A stretch of DNA of 60,000 nt from Antedon mediterranea (GCF_964355755.1 NC_092674.1:20364001-20424000), one strand, 5' to 3'. Shown: positions 1 to 13,429, counted from the first letter of the stretch. Notes: generated from the letters alone by a model not told the origin. A program made the numbers and translations.

Positions 1-2344
1 TTTGAAAAAAAAAAAGATGCTAGAAAATGAATATAAATTTGTTATGACGTATTTTGTATGGCTTTTCCAACGTCTTACAGCTTAATTACACAATATGGAA
101 CCCTTAGAACAGTGCACTATGCTAATTGTTGTCAAAAGGAACACCAATGAATGAACTGTAGCTGAGAGGCAGTGGCGATCTGTCTCACCCAAGCAGGCTG
201 ATGTGTCGTTAACGTTTGCCACAATAAGGCAACATTTCCTGAATATCTATATCTGAAAGTTTTATGATTTTTTGGCAATAAATAGGCCTAATAATAATAA
301 AGTTATATGAAAAAGAAAAAACTATAAAAATTAAAATGATTATGAAATTATTACTAAATGAATAACAGGGAGATCATAGTCTAAACTTTATGCTAAATCT
401 AATTTTTTAAACCTAATTTTGGGGTCAACTATATTTTTTACTATAATGTATGCTTGTATCATTATATAAAGTGTCATTCTATATTTTATTGTTTCGAAAA
501 AGTGTATTAATTAACCTAAATGTGTCGACAAAAGACATAAATATACATTAGAGGTTTACAACATCATTTTCTCCTTACTTCAGACTAAAACATATGTACC
601 TACCTGTAATTGGCACAGGACCTATCTTAAATACTGTATATTATGTAACGCGCATATCGCAAAAGAAATACTAACACCAGTTGCATAGTCCCTTTAATTT
701 CTGTGAATTTACAATTATTTTATATTGAAGAATAAACATGTTGCCATTGTTGAAGCTGAATCAATAAAGACTCCGACATTGTAAATACGAAGGAGGTACA
801 ATTCACGACAACTCGATGAGTATTTCTATATTCAATGGCATATGTAAATATTGCATCGATAGCTATTCATTGTAGAATCGTATTCATAACGTTTCCTTTC
901 AAACTATTAATTTGTTAACTAGATATTCAAAGTAATATATTGGTTTAACAAATAGCTCAATTTAGAAATCATTATTTTCATATTCATAAATTATCATACT
1001 ATAATTTGTTTATGTATTTTTGAAAAGATTGTGATTACGTATTTAACGAAATATTGAGATTGAATCCATACATTGTAAATGAGCTGCAGTTGTGTGATGA
1101 AACAACAGTTGCAGCTGTAATAGTGAAATAGTTGTATGATCATAATAATTATGTTACTAGTGATATGATGACACGATGATAATAAATGTTATGATCATGA
1201 TAATATATAATGTGAAGATTAAAAAATAAACAATATAATAAAATAAATCTATTCAAATATTTTAAAATATTAATATATTTATTGTATAGAATTATCATTA
1301 TTAATATTATGCCTACTATCTAATAATCGTAATGTAAAACACGAAATATTGAATTAAGTCTCTACTTTTGTTTTCGATCACATAATTCGTAATAATATTA
1401 CTGATGATAACTCTAATTAATAACGATGAGTTTGTTGAATTCTTAAAACTTGAAATAATGTAAATTAGGCCTATTAGGCAATGTATCATACATAATGAAT
1501 AAATACAGTCAAATTGCTATGTTTTATACCCGCGTATTTGTACAGGTATAATGCGTAAACAATAAATGCGGGTCATAATTGAAACATCAACTCCTGTATT
1601 TTATCATGTTTTAACATGGTTAATTCTCTGTTTTCAAATATGGTTTATAAACAACCGTATAACATGATAAAGTAATATTAACATCAGCTCAGCCAAATGC
1701 TGAATATTATAAGATAGATGACTGATAATAATTGTTATAACCTATGTATGAGATTTTAATATAATAATGCTAAATATATATATATATATATATAATATTT
1801 TTTTCTACCTTTTGATTTTTTTATGTTATATTTTCAATGTTTATCCGTATTTTAAATTGTATTGCTAATATTTTTTAGCAAAACGCATTTCTTTTTAGAA
1901 AAATATAGATTCTGTAATCTGTTGTCCTATGCATGAATATTAGAAATTCGGTTAGTAAAAATGTAACAATTAACAGAATGAATGAATTAAATGAAACAAA
2001 CAAATTAAGAGATCGGTTACTTGACGGTATAAGGTATAGCCTAAGGTTGATTATAACGGTATAAGGTGGATGATTTTGGATATAAGTTGAAAATGTAACT
2101 CTTGAGTTGAATAAAAACACTCAAATGTAAATTCAAGTTAGGCGTATTACCATATTGATCCGACTATCTGACTAATTTTTTTTATCTTTAAAAATGTTTA
2201 AAAATCGTGTAACAAAAAAATAAAATCCCCCAAAATGTATCGATAATTATTGGAATGCAAACACTATCACCTATATACTATTAAAAAAAAATCAAATATC
2301 AAATACATGTTTACTGATAATATATCTTGTTCTTTAAAATATAT

Positions 2345-2440
2345 AGCTAGATCTGTCTACACTATCAAACAAGTTTGACAAAAAAAAAACGGGAACACGC
2401 ATTTTTTTGTCACATAAAGTTTAATAATTTAGAAAGAGCT
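2345..2440. mobile_element. MITE family A, internally deleted copy
   Basis: It shares with the copies near 36.1 and 59.0 kb the left end CTGTCTACACTATCAAAC plus a GTTTGACAAAAAAA run, and the right part ATTTTTTTGT-ACATAAAGTTT ending AGAGCT. The central part found in the full copy is missing, so this is a deletion derivative. Confidence 0.7.
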
Positions 2441-4801
2441 CATTACATGGAAGGATTTCGATCGTCAACGAAATGTCCAATATGTGTTATGTGATATGCA
2501 ATGTCTTGTATGTTTCTATTATGTGACTACTTAATGTTATATTCATTTCTTATAGGTCCTAATATTCCTGTACAAAATTATCATATAATTAATATTATAT
2601 TCTACTATGCGTTACACAAAAACTTGCATATCTTAACGCTAAGTTACAACTTACATTAGGCATGCATTCAACACATTGAATGTTTCATGGAATTATAGAT
2701 TTCCTCATTGACACTTTTAGGCCCATGTATTGTTCTACAGAAAACTCGAACAAAAGACTTCGTTGGCGGGAGTTTAATCCTCTTATACCTCATCGCTGAC
2801 ATTAACCGAACAGCCCCAGGCCTAGAAAAAATCCAATCAATAACAAGCGTTCGATGTTATTAAAAATAATAGAACAATATGCAACAATATTACAATATAC
2901 GCCGGTGGATACACGAATAATTCCCATAGTATAGTAATAAACGATGATGATAGTTGTTCAATTCTGGTGTTTGTCTGTTTTAATTTACTATTGTTAAGGC
3001 GCATTTAACTCTTGTTCATTACACTTCAATAAAATGTTATAATTGCGATCTTCTTTGTTATTGTTGACTTTGATAATATGACTTGATAATATGGGATTAT
3101 TATCCTTTAGAAATTTACACTTGTTTCGATGTATAACATGCATTATTACACAATAAAACAATAGATCTGATCTATTAAATTATTATTCATTATAACTTTT
3201 CATTCATGATGGTTATAATAATTATTTGAATTATATCCATGGTTCAATAATTTTACTCACACAGAATACTCTATAGGCCCTTTACTATTTGGACGAAAGA
3301 TATTCAAAATAATCACATCATATAGGCCTAGTTTTCTAAATAATATTTTCCTCATAGACACACGTGTCACATGTGTAGTTAGCAATTACAGCAGCTTGAC
3401 GTCATTATGCTAATAAGGCTCTCTCTGTTCAATTAAGTCGCCAATCATTTTTTAATGACTTAAAGAAGTATTCTCTTTAAATATATTACGTTGATTAAAA
3501 TTGTTTTAGTCTCTGTGTGTACTCATTATATTCGAATATCAGCCTAATTAATTAAGAACGCTCTATAAAATAATAACGAAATTAAACGAATTCAAACCAA
3601 TTGTTGTGAGGCCTACATAAAGTTATTTGTTTTGACTGATAAGAAATCATGAATATACTCAAACAGCAGAAAAGAAACCCCAAAATAGTAAGGGCAATTC
3701 ACGCAAAATAAAAGAAAGTAAAGAAAACACACTGTGTTTTTTTAACAACTGACATGGAACAGAGCGAGAGAGAAGACTACGCATTTTTAGATTGTGACTC
3801 ATCAAAAAAAAAAATTATGCATGATTTCAGCGCATTTATGAATTATATCATGCGTAACATAAACAATGGAAAACACGCTACACATTTTAAAACAATGCAT
3901 GGCAGGTCACTCTGAGGGCTTGGTATTTAAAAACGAACAAATCTATTTTATGGTTTTAAATTTAATACATTTAAAAACAATAAATCGTAATTAATAGTCG
4001 TTTTCATATTCATTCTATTATTTTAATTTAAATTTGTGCGGTATTAATGATACATCCATTTATCGCGTGTACTTACATCTTTATTACCAGGATAAGTGAT
4101 CTATCCACCGGGACCTATTTATCTTACTTACTGCTCTATAGTGTATTAGCTGATGCTGTAAGTGGGCTTATAATTAGCGTAAGACAAGTAGGCCTAGCAA
4201 TCCAATAAACATGTATCCCTTAGGCTCGTGTACTCAGTCAGCCAGGCCGCTTACTTTTCATTCAATTACCGTCGTTTAAGCAAGCGATGACTGGCTTTTG
4301 CTACTGGCGTTACGCACAGTAATCAACAGGTCGGAGAAAGCCTAGAAATATTATAGCGATAACGACCATTGTTAGTTTCAATGTTCAATAACAGAGCTCT
4401 TTTGTTCATATAAGTTATAGACAGTGGTGTAGACTAGCCTAATGTCATTATTTTATTTGAGGATCACAAAATAACAATTACAATAATTTATAATCTTAAC
4501 CATTTAATAGAATAAGCGCACGTTACATTTAAATAGAGTAGGTCCTTAAAAAAAATTTAAAAAAAATGAATAATCATTCCAAAGCATTAAAAAAAATATC
4601 AACAATTTTGGTAAAATACTTGATATAGTTTAACAGTAATATTAAGGGATATTGTGAGGACCTAGCAAAGTACCTTCTTAACCGCACACTCCTCCCCCAC
4701 CTCGCCACCCCTTAGGGTTGATAAACACGCCCTCGTTCGTTAATACTACCAAATAAGGTGTTTTATTGTATTCCAGGATTTATATATATGTATATATATA
4801 T

Positions 4802-4931
4802 ATAAATAAAATAACAGCAGAAAACTTGGTTACTTCATTGTTTTAATCACTACAAATTGGTTTCGTACGAAACAAATTTGTAGTGATTAAAACAATGAAG
4901 TAACCAAGTTTTCTGCTGTTATTTTATTTAT
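4802..4931. repeat. near-perfect 130-bp palindrome
   Basis: Two 65-base arms meet without spacer at 4866/4867 (centre CGTACG). I paired the central 28 bases individually and found one mismatch (G4859 against A4874); the outer words (ATAAATAAAATAACAGCAG against its inverse, and so on) also match exactly. The palindrome is bordered by TATA repeats on the left and, 60 bases away, by the (AT)n tract on the right. It may be a foldback transposon or a recent inverted duplication. Confidence 0.95.
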
Positions 4932-4988
4932 TTATGCTCTACCTTGGTATATTGAGCACTCTATCCTAACGGTCTGATAATTTCAACC

Positions 4989-5122
<134 letters not shown>

Positions 5123-8100
5123 TAATTTATAACAAGATTGCTTTCTCCTTCTGGAGGTGTTATGAAATAAATACATTTAATAAAACAATGAAAATCGTCT
5201 TAATCATCGTTCTAACATATTTTTTAGACAATATTGTCAGCGTTAAGAAATACAATTAGACGTTGAATTAATTAGCCGTTTACAATTATAATAATTTATT
5301 AAAGTGAAGCATAATTTATTATATATAAACAAATAACAAATTTTATAAAAAAGAATGAGAAAAATGAACCAAGAGCGGGACATCATTTTAGTATGATCAT
5401 AAAGCAAAAAATAAATTTATTTAAAAAAATATTTTGTCCTCCATGTATGATAAAGTTGCAGTAGCTAAATCGAGAAACAAACAAAAGGGTTTCCAACACG
5501 ATCAATTATGCATATCGCTGACGCCTATACAATGCAATCGCTCAAAAGCATTCAATACAGCCAACAAACTTAGACAGAATTATAATTCAACAGGTCAAAT
5601 TAGTTTATCTAAAATTTGCTAAAACATACTTTTATTGGGATATAGTACGGCACGGTACGAGTTAGAATAGCCAGGGAAGAATTTAATTATTCATGGAATT
5701 GTATACTGAAAACAATATAGGCCTATATATCATCATCGTTTAAACAGAAATAGAAATATATCTTTATAGTAATAAAAAAATCAAAATAATAAATAATTAG
5801 AATATAAGATTTGTTATTATTTGTTTTAAACTGTGTTTACAAACGCAAACAACAAATATGATTTTATAGCTCAATTATCATAAAATGAATCGAAATAAAG
5901 TAAATATGTGATAGGCTATTCACACGGCCGCCGGCCGTTCGCTGATTACGGTGTATGCGATTGTAATTCGTACCGTACTACATCTATATTATTAGAAAAT
6001 GCATTGATCCGCCTATGTATGATTGCTTCAATGATGATCTAATTATGAATAATAGTGTCGTCATTATTTATGAATTATACAAATCATAATTATATAATAA
6101 CTTCGACGAACCATTTTCAACAATGTTTACATTACAGTACAATGTGTACGGTAGTAATTCAAATTCGAATAGGCCTACATTGTTTTGTGTTATTTGTTGT
6201 ATTATTTATTTACAATTGCCAATCAAAAGCTATGTTAAGATACATAATTAACAAAAAATAACTCTCGCATATTAAACACTCACTATGGAGGAATTACTCT
6301 ATTCATCTATGATTAGCCTATAGCTGGGTACCATGACACTCTTTTCAATAAGCTATATTTGAAAATCATGGTAAAATGGATGCGATGATATGACGTCTAC
6401 AGTATATCAATTGATCAATGTACCTTTTTTTTGTTAAATCCATATTTATTTAATGATGACGAAAGCAAAAATATTATTGACATTATTTACAGTATTGAAC
6501 AGTGTTAAATCTTCACATCATGAAGACTTAATATAGTCTCACATAATAACTTAAAATAGAGACATTTCGTTGTGATAGGCCAACTTACATCACATCTTTT
6601 TAATTTGAATTGTGTCCATGACATATTAGAGTGGGCTACTGTATTTTATATTAACGTCTGTAGTTACTGTCAAGAAACAAATAATTTCAATACGGTATAC
6701 CTATATATTTACCTATTTGAATACGGTATACCTATATTTACCTGAGAAACGAATTAAGAGTAACTTAAAAGTACAACGTCATAATATTCCGATACGTTTG
6801 GCCTATGTAAAATGATTATATTTTTAAAAACAGTAATGAGTGAATTTTCAAAATTCTATTGATCGCCTAGAGCCCATAGCGACCGACAAATTATCTTCAT
6901 TAAATGGAAATATTCTATAAGGAGAGAATTTTATCAACTTGCGATAATCATTAGTTGAACGGTATGATCAGGTTAAGCCAATTTAAGCATTGCTGTATGT
7001 ATACGTATTTTTATGACTGACTGACTGATATAAAACGAGATAAATGAAAATACACAGAAAGTATAGTCAAATACATTTTAAGGCCTAAACAAATTTTATA
7101 TATTTTTGTTCATATTGTCCATATCTATGTTCAATACATAAGTAAAGTGTGTAAAATACCGTAGGTCAATAATACGGTAGCAAACGCTGTGTCGCGATCA
7201 TCTACTTTCATTATGTAAAACATATGTTTTATAGGCCTACGGAATTGTATTGATTTCTATAAATTAACCAAAACGTATAATATATAATGTGGGCTGTATT
7301 CATCTCGACCTTTTTAATATTAAATTATTTTTGTTATAATATGTTCACCAAAGGGGCCAAACAAACGCTTATTTTCATTCTTCTATCAATTATATGAAAA
7401 CATCAGGTATACAAATATATAGCCTAAATAGGCATAATAATACGCTTGATATTTAAAAATAATGCATGTATAATATAATGTACGATAGGCCTATAAGAAC
7501 GAGAGAATGTGAAGATAGGCCTATGTAATGGCGTTCAACAGGTGTTTGGTGCGTGGATAGTGTTTTAATGCACGGACTAGTTGCTCACTAAATTCAACAT
7601 TCTCCATACGAAGAACAAATGGTAATTATATGCTACGCCTTACATGAGTAATGAGCGTGTATCGAGATGCAGAACAAATTAGTATACCTGATTATCCTAT
7701 CTTCCCACTTGTTGCTCGCAAATGCGTTTTATAATGATATTACTGCGAGTAAAATATTTCAAATTAAGATGGCATCAATATAAAACACACTGTTTTAAAA
7801 GAATTATAGATAGCTTATACATTGTGTAGAGCATTCAAAACGTCTGCTTTACAAAGTATGTATACTTATTTCGTTATGCTATTATATCGGGTATTCGCAA
7901 TTATCGTTGTTATTTTATTATCGGTGGAGTTACCGTACACGATCAAATTAAAGGAACTTTTAAGATTAAAAATAAATATTCAGTTTAACACAACCATAGG
8001 TAGTGCACGAACAAGAAAATACTTACTTTTTATTTTAAATTACAGCATTCTTAATTATGGATGACAATGAATAGTAACAGTATTGAATTGTTTTATAAGT

Positions 8101-8407
8101 ATTAAATTGTTTTAAAAGATTGTTTTAAATTGAGTCACACCGTTGTCAATATAGCATTTAATATGCATTGTCACTGCCATTGTGAGCTCGCCCTTTTGTC
8201 ATTGTATCGACCAAACAATATCAAACGAATGAAATAAGAATAGAAAAATACAATAGAGAATATTAATCAAGGGATTCCCAAACACTCTCATTCAATTTGA
8301 CATCAACACTGTATTTGTCATCAGCTCTATTCATCGCATACTGTAAACAAACAAATCGCGAGGAAATCCCCAAATTCAAAGGTAGAACACTGCAAATAAT
8401 GCGTTAT

Positions 8408-8452
8408 CGGGGAAGAGTGAAATTACATTGTAATTCCACTCTCCCCTGGTAT
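8408..8452. repeat. short foldback element, copy 1
   Basis: The inverted arms GGGGAAGAGTGAAATTAC and GTAATTCCACTCTCCCC surround ATT. The same hairpin with a few changes recurs at 24460-24503, indicating a dispersed small element of about 45 bp. Confidence 0.6.
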
Positions 8453-8512
8453 TATCAAGACTTAAAACAATGAAATTAAATAATTCTTCACGTAAAATTA
8501 ATGGTTGTTCAA

Positions 8513-8518
8513 TTTATT
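8513..8518 (-). terminator. candidate SoxB1 polyadenylation signal (AATAAA)
   Basis: This is the first canonical AATAAA found on the minus strand after the SoxB1 stop codon at 9203-9205. It would give a 3' UTR of about 0.7 kb, an ordinary length for a SoxB1 mRNA. Non-canonical signals closer to the stop cannot be excluded. Confidence 0.4.
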
Positions 8519-9202
8519 CTCACGGTTTGAAAAGGAAATTCGTCAAAAAGTGAAAAATAAAAGGTAAGTGTGCCTATATATACATAAACAAAAAATGTTG
8601 CAGTAAACTCACAAGAAAACATACAAGAAAAATAATTACAAAATTTGCAGTTCAGCCATTCATTTTTCAAAGAACTAAAATTCAAATATATTCAACATTA
8701 ATGTACAGCGTTGTTAAGAATAATATTTTCAAAAGGCATTCGATTAAATATTTGTTGGGTTATTTACCAATTACCCTAACCTAGTACCAGCAAGGTGTTT
8801 CACACTTTGGAAAAAAAATAAAAATAAGAGTTTCTGAGATATTGAAGTTTTAAAGAGCAGTATTATTTATATTATTTTAAACCACCAGTCTTAACTGGAT
8901 TCTGTACATAATTATAAAACATCAAACCGTCTGCTCAAAATAGTTTCCGTTTATCAATTTAAGAAGTATAAAAAACTACCCATTTAAATGCTATATTTTT
9001 TACAATTATCTAAATGATAAACAATGGTGGTACGCAAGCAAATAAATACTAGATCATCAGCAGCCACCGGGCTGTCAAAGATTAAGCGATAATATCTGCG
9101 TTCAAAGTTCGGACCTTTGTCCGTAACAGCCATTTTAAGTTACAAAATATTGCCTGCAAAACTCCCCATATAAAAAATGTCATTTGTAGTAAAAAAAAGT
9201 CT

Positions 9203-10261
9203 TTACATGTGTGTTAAGGGCACAGACTGTGACACTGATGAGGCCGATGTTGCAACCTGGTGGTGGTAGGCCTGTGCGGCAGCTGCTGCTTGTAGGGCTC
9301 GTTGGCCGTCACTCGCTTCTCCGCCGGCTGGTAGGTACATGCTTATCATATCGCGCAAGTCTCCAGGACAATTTCGGCCTCCCGGTGCATTTATCGCATG
9401 GGCAGAGTGGGCAGGTGGTGGCCTACCATCTGACATACTCACAGCTTCAGTTTTTACGGTTGGTGCTGGTCCTCCTACGTGTTGCGTCGTTTGAGCATAA
9501 TGAGTAGGCATAGTTGTGTAGTATGCAGGTGCAACAGAACCAGGATGCGTTGACGATGTCATTGAGGGATAAAGTTGGCCAAGTTGGTCACGATACGTAA
9601 GTCCTGCACCATTGGCATTTGTCATTTGTGCATGTCCACTTAAAGTTTGTGTATGGTAAGGATGGTGTTCTTGCATCATTGCTGTATAACCCCCGTTCAT
9701 AGCGTATCCATTCAGGTGATAACCTTGCATAGCCTCAACTCCCCGCTGTACTTGTCCAGGTCCACCGGGTGCTAACATACCGGGTAACGCATACTTGTCC
9801 TTTTTCAACAATGTTTTCGTTTTCCTTCTTGGTCGGTATTTGTAGTCTGGGTGTTCCTTCATATGTAAGGCACGTAATCTCTTTGCTTCATCAATAAATG
9901 GTCTTTTTTCCGCTTCCGAGAGAAGTTTCCATTCAGCTCCTAAGCGTTTACTTATTTCAGAATTGTGCATTTTAGGATTTTCTTGTGCCATTTTTCGTCT
10001 CTGTCCTCTTGACCACACCATGAATGCATTCATAGGTCTTTTTACTCTATCGGCAGACCCCTTACCTCCAACTCCTTGCATCATAGAACCGCTACCTGGT
10101 GTCGTTGGTGTTGTTGGTGTAGTAGGCATAGAGTGAGCCGTTATGGTTGGCGTAGCTGTGACAGCAACAGGCGGGCTTGAGTGCGGATGCATCATAACTC
10201 CATTTGAATGAACATGTGCAAGTGGGGCTGGCGGTAACTCAGTTTGTTGAACGTGCGCCAT
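9203..10261 (-). CDS. SoxB1: SoxB1-class HMG-box transcription factor (Sox2/3-like), single exon
   Basis: A 352-codon uninterrupted frame encodes a nuclear SOX transcription factor. The HMG box spans about residues 73-147; it begins [20 protein letters not shown] and ends [11 protein letters not shown], and binds ATTGTT-type sites by bending DNA. The box is followed by the group-B extension [15 protein letters not shown]. The C-terminal part has [11 protein letters not shown] (about 301-311), a VKTE motif (269-272) like the sumoylation site known in Sox2, a short alanine run (about 325-329) and the terminal PLTHM, close to the PLSHM end of vertebrate Sox2. A PTT repeat lies at about 46-55. 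Having no intron is usual for SoxB1 genes. The first ATG is at 10259-10261, with A at -3 and G at +4. The frame stays open a little upstream, but only from a TTG, so that extension is not used. SoxB1 proteins maintain neuroectodermal and pluripotent states. SoxB2 is less likely because of the C-terminal motifs. Confidence 0.97.
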   Translation of the reverse strand: MAHVQQTELPPAPLAHVHSNGVMMHPHSSPPVAVTATPTITAHSMPTTPTTPTTPGSGSMMQGVGGKGSADRVKRPMNAFMVWSRGQRRKMAQENPKMHNSEISKRLGAEWKLLSEAEKRPFIDEAKRLRALHMKEHPDYKYRPRRKTKTLLKKDKYALPGMLAPGGPGQVQRGVEAMQGYHLNGYAMNGGYTAMMQEHHPYHTQTLSGHAQMTNANGAGLTYRDQLGQLYPSMTSSTHPGSVAPAYYTTMPTHYAQTTQHVGGPAPTVKTEAVSMSDGRPPPAHSAHAINAPGGRNCPGDLRDMISMYLPAGGEASDGQRALQAAAAAQAYHHQVATSASSVSQSVPLTHM

Positions 10262-10520
10262 TATTCTTCTATTCAATCTTTGATAAAAAGTTCTATGTCA
10301 GAAGAATATGAAAACTCTGTTGTTCCTCTCCGAAGTTAAAAAGTCTAACTGAATCTATTGAATGAGAGCAAGCAGTCTATAGGTGTTGTAGCGCCAACAA
10401 CTCTCTTTATTTTTAGCCCCTATCAGCTCGTTCAGTCCATGTGTTATTGCTTTTTGGTGAGTAAATTATTCATATATGGACCAATCAGATTGCTTGTTAC
10501 AGTCAGCGCTGATATTTGTT
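10262..10520 (-). promoter_or_regulatory. probable SoxB1 core promoter and 5' UTR
   Basis: Upstream of the SoxB1 ATG on the minus strand there is an initiator-like TTCAGTTA whose A is at 10350. About 26-31 bases further upstream is a weak TATA-like CTATAG (10376-10381). A second AT-rich element, CTAAAAATAAAG, lies near 10405-10416. An ATTGG/CCAAT-type motif (10482-10486) and a CArG-like CCATATATGA (about 10471-10480) lie further upstream. This would give a leader of about 90 nt. The individual motifs are short and the exact start site is an inference. Confidence 0.35.
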
Positions 10521-10563
10521 CGCCCTGATGTCATTTGTAGTTCCTCTACCAATATCGTGGTGC

Positions 10564-10646
10564 TAATTGGCTGTCTCGTTGCATTATGCATATAAAAAAG
10601 GGCGTAACCGACTGCCGATCTATTGTTCGGCAAACAATAGCAGCTG
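10564..10646. promoter_or_regulatory. SOX/POU motif cluster upstream of SoxB1
   Basis: Two SOX core sites face each other in a near-palindrome at 10620-10640: ATTGTT at 10622-10627 and AACAAT at 10633-10638. About 30 bases to the left is an ATTATGCATA octamer-like POU motif (near 10582-10591). A CAGCTG E-box follows at 10641-10646 and an ATTGG (CCAAT) motif lies near 10566-10570. SOX-POU pairs are known regulators of SoxB1 genes, so autoregulation is a reasonable inference. A plus-strand TATAAAA at about 10590-10596 could also drive a divergent transcript. Confidence 0.4.
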
Positions 10647-11989
10647 CTTCTCTCCCAATCACCATCGTCGTTTAATAGACTTCGATTTAGCGCTGAAAGA
10701 ACTGCTAGGAGAGCCGTATCGACGTCGGGTAGATCAAACGAATGAGCTTCTGCAGGTGTTTGCTTGGCTAGTAGTTTGAGTGGCATTGGTATCACGTGCC
10801 AATCAAGTTATGCGTCCAGCTCATTCCCTTTTGTGTAGCACTAGTTGTCCGGGCAACATACACCAGAAATCTTACAATTCCTGATTTTTTTAACAACAAA
10901 ACTAATTTATGATTAGAAAAAGGGTTTCCCAAATGATAATTCAGTTTCGAAAAAAAAGAGGGAGAATTACAATTTCTAATGATTGTGTTTCCTTAAAAAC
11001 ATGAACTATCGTATTGACATTTTAAAGTTGGGTAAATATATCTATTTAAATTTAATACACATTATTTCAAAATAATTTAAAAAAATATATGCCATCAAAG
11101 CTCTGAAATGAAAATTTCAATTGAAATATTAATACTGAATTAATCAGAATAATAATTCCTACAAAATTGAATATAATAGAATTACTAGCTGCATTATTGT
11201 GGGAGTATGTTTCCATACGTGTTTGATCCAAAAAAAATGATAAGGGTAATAATGTGCAGCGCATTGAGAGCTTGCTTATGTGTTATATTAAAGAATGAAC
11301 TATTTTTTATTATTGAAACATTTAAGAATTCATTTTTGTATATGTTTTTATTCCAATTCTTGGTATAGGCATAATAGTAGTATCACATTTAATGAACATA
11401 ATAATACATTTATTGTTAAAGTAGATATGTTAATAGTATCTAGTGTTATTATATAGGAACAGGATAGGAAAGGATTATGATAGGCCTAAAAATTAGAATA
11501 TATATTAAAAACAAATTAAATATTTTGATATCTCTATTATATTATGTAACAATAAGACTCACTACAGTTTGTGTACTTTTAAGCTGCGTTTACTTTTCAC
11601 GACAATGGTTATAATTTGGTGCTTAAACCATAAGAAACCTGTACTGGTTTCAATGTCATCTAAATATGGTTAGATTTCGTTATGTTTGTGTGCAAATTAC
11701 TTACTGAATAGGTCGCTAAAAAAAGAAGAAAGCACAGTGTTTACCGTTCTCAATGTTATAACAACGCGCGCATGTAAATGCTTTCAATGTCAAAATTAAA
11801 CACGCTGTTCTTATCTCACTACAATAGCTTTTCAGTCAGTTCCTAGCTTTTATTATTATGTATAACTACTATTGATCTAAATTCTACTTCAGTATTCATA
11901 GTAATTCTGAATAGGTAGCCATACGTCAAAAAGGTATTCCCCCGTTTTATAGAAGAAATGCGGGTACAAACACGATATTCGAGCAGAGG

Positions 11990-12030
11990 GTTCCTTGTCG
12001 TCGACGTGCGTGGCCGCGCGTGTGATTGGA
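11990..12030. promoter_or_regulatory. CpG-dense island 1.7 kb upstream of SoxB1
   Basis: A stretch containing GTCGTCGACGTGCGTGGCCG and CGCG, far richer in CpG than the AT-rich surroundings. It could be a proximal enhancer or CpG island; only composition and position support this. Confidence 0.25.
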
Positions 12031-12692
12031 AATTTAACTGATAACAAAATCACATCACACTTCCTACAGATTGATTGATTTAATTAAATAATAAATAATC
12101 TACAATTTGTTGATGTATGTTTCTACTACATTAACACCAATGTATCTTATCTTATTTATTATTTCCAATACTATATTTTGGCTCGTGCCTAGGATTGAGC
12201 TTCATAGATTATGGGCTGATAAAGTGTTATGTAGCGGATGAGGTAGACGAATGATAGGCCTATCTTAAAACCAGCTTGTAAGTGCAATGCTCTTCCGTCT
12301 TGCCCTTATCCTTGACTCCAACTTCTGGAATAATTTCTGATGGGATGCAATCAAAACAACCATTCGATAACTAGGCCTAAATTATTTTATCGGATTTTGA
12401 GTCAACTTAGGCGTAGAGATTAAACTAGATTTAAAATGTATTTATGTAAAGATAGGCCTATATTGTTCCCTGAAATCATTTAAAAACAAAATATTTACAA
12501 AAAATTAGATCGAAAAAGAATATTTTACCTGGCCATTGGCTAAATGTGACTGCTTCTTTTGTATAATAATAATAATAATAAAAAAAAAATATTTAATACA
12601 TTTTTTGGCGCGAAAATTATAAATTTATTAAACTAAAAAATGGCCAATTCAATGTTTGATTTATTCATCTTTATTTCTTTTATGTTTAACAA

Positions 12693-12737
12693 CATTTTTA
12701 ATTACTCATTTTTAATTACTCATTTTTAATTACTCAT
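12693..12737. repeat. 14-bp tandem repeat, three copies
   Basis: The unit CATTTTTAATTACT is repeated three times without change, followed by a partial CAT. Confidence 0.9.
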
Positions 12738-13084
12738 GGTTATTGTTTGATGTATTATTTCCTTTTGGCCTATAACATTATTATGTAACAAGTCGCGCAC
12801 AACATAACAGGCCCAATGAATGCTTATTTATTTGTATTGTATTCAATAAGTTATGAAATGTTTTTCTGGCCAGTACCTCACTATTTCGCACGTCAATGTA
12901 AAAATAGTTATAGCAGAAGGTAGGCCACAGCGAGATTGTAATACTTTCCAGTAAAGGAATACATTTAAATGTACTGTCAACAAATATTATTGACGTATAC
13001 GTACCGTATTCTTTTATCTTGATTTTGCATAAATACTTATTTCACTGCCTTAAGTTCCCTTTTAATTAAAATCCCACAGTAAGT

Positions 13085-13429
13085 TTAAAGATGTATTGTA
13101 CCCCTGAAAAAATAATTCTTAACAATATTTTTTTTGTATATGTCATTTCAATGTAACATAATATCCACTTTGACCAAAAATTGGATCGGAAAAAACATGT
13201 ATTTACCTGAAAAACTGTAATAATTTAAAGCAAAAAATTGTCAAATTGGCTGCCAGTCAATGGGTTTTTGGTTGAATTTTACCATTTGTTTTGTTACCGG
13301 TATTTTATACATGAAACCATTATTTTTTTATATATTTTTTTCTACGGAAGTGATTAAATTTATTACAAAAAAATGTCTCATTTATTTAATCTTCATTTTT
13401 CATGTTTTTGGGGGACAATACATCTTTAA
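13085..13429. mobile_element. MITE family B copy 1 (about 345 bp)
   Basis: The ends are inverted repeats: TTAAAGATGTATTGTACCCC on the left and GGGGGACAATACATCTTTAA on the right, with TTAA at both edges. The inside shares CCACTTTGACC, AATTGGATC, ACTGTAA and GGCTGCCAG-CAATGG words with the copy at 52.1 kb, which lies in the opposite orientation. TTAA edges recall piggyBac-type insertion, but TTAA may be part of the repeat itself. Confidence 0.75.

Noticed and set aside
9211-9507. 98-codon plus-strand frame inside SoxB1
   Set aside because: It lies antisense to the well-supported SoxB1 coding sequence and has no recognisable domain.
10262-10276. Five-residue N-terminal extension of SoxB1
   Set aside because: The upstream frame begins with TTG, not ATG. 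The ATG at 10261 has a strong start context and gives a normal SoxB1 N-terminus.
10466-10795. 109-codon minus-strand frame upstream of SoxB1
   Set aside because: It overlaps the promoter motif cluster and has no domain similarity I recognise; the length can arise by chance in GC-richer sequence.
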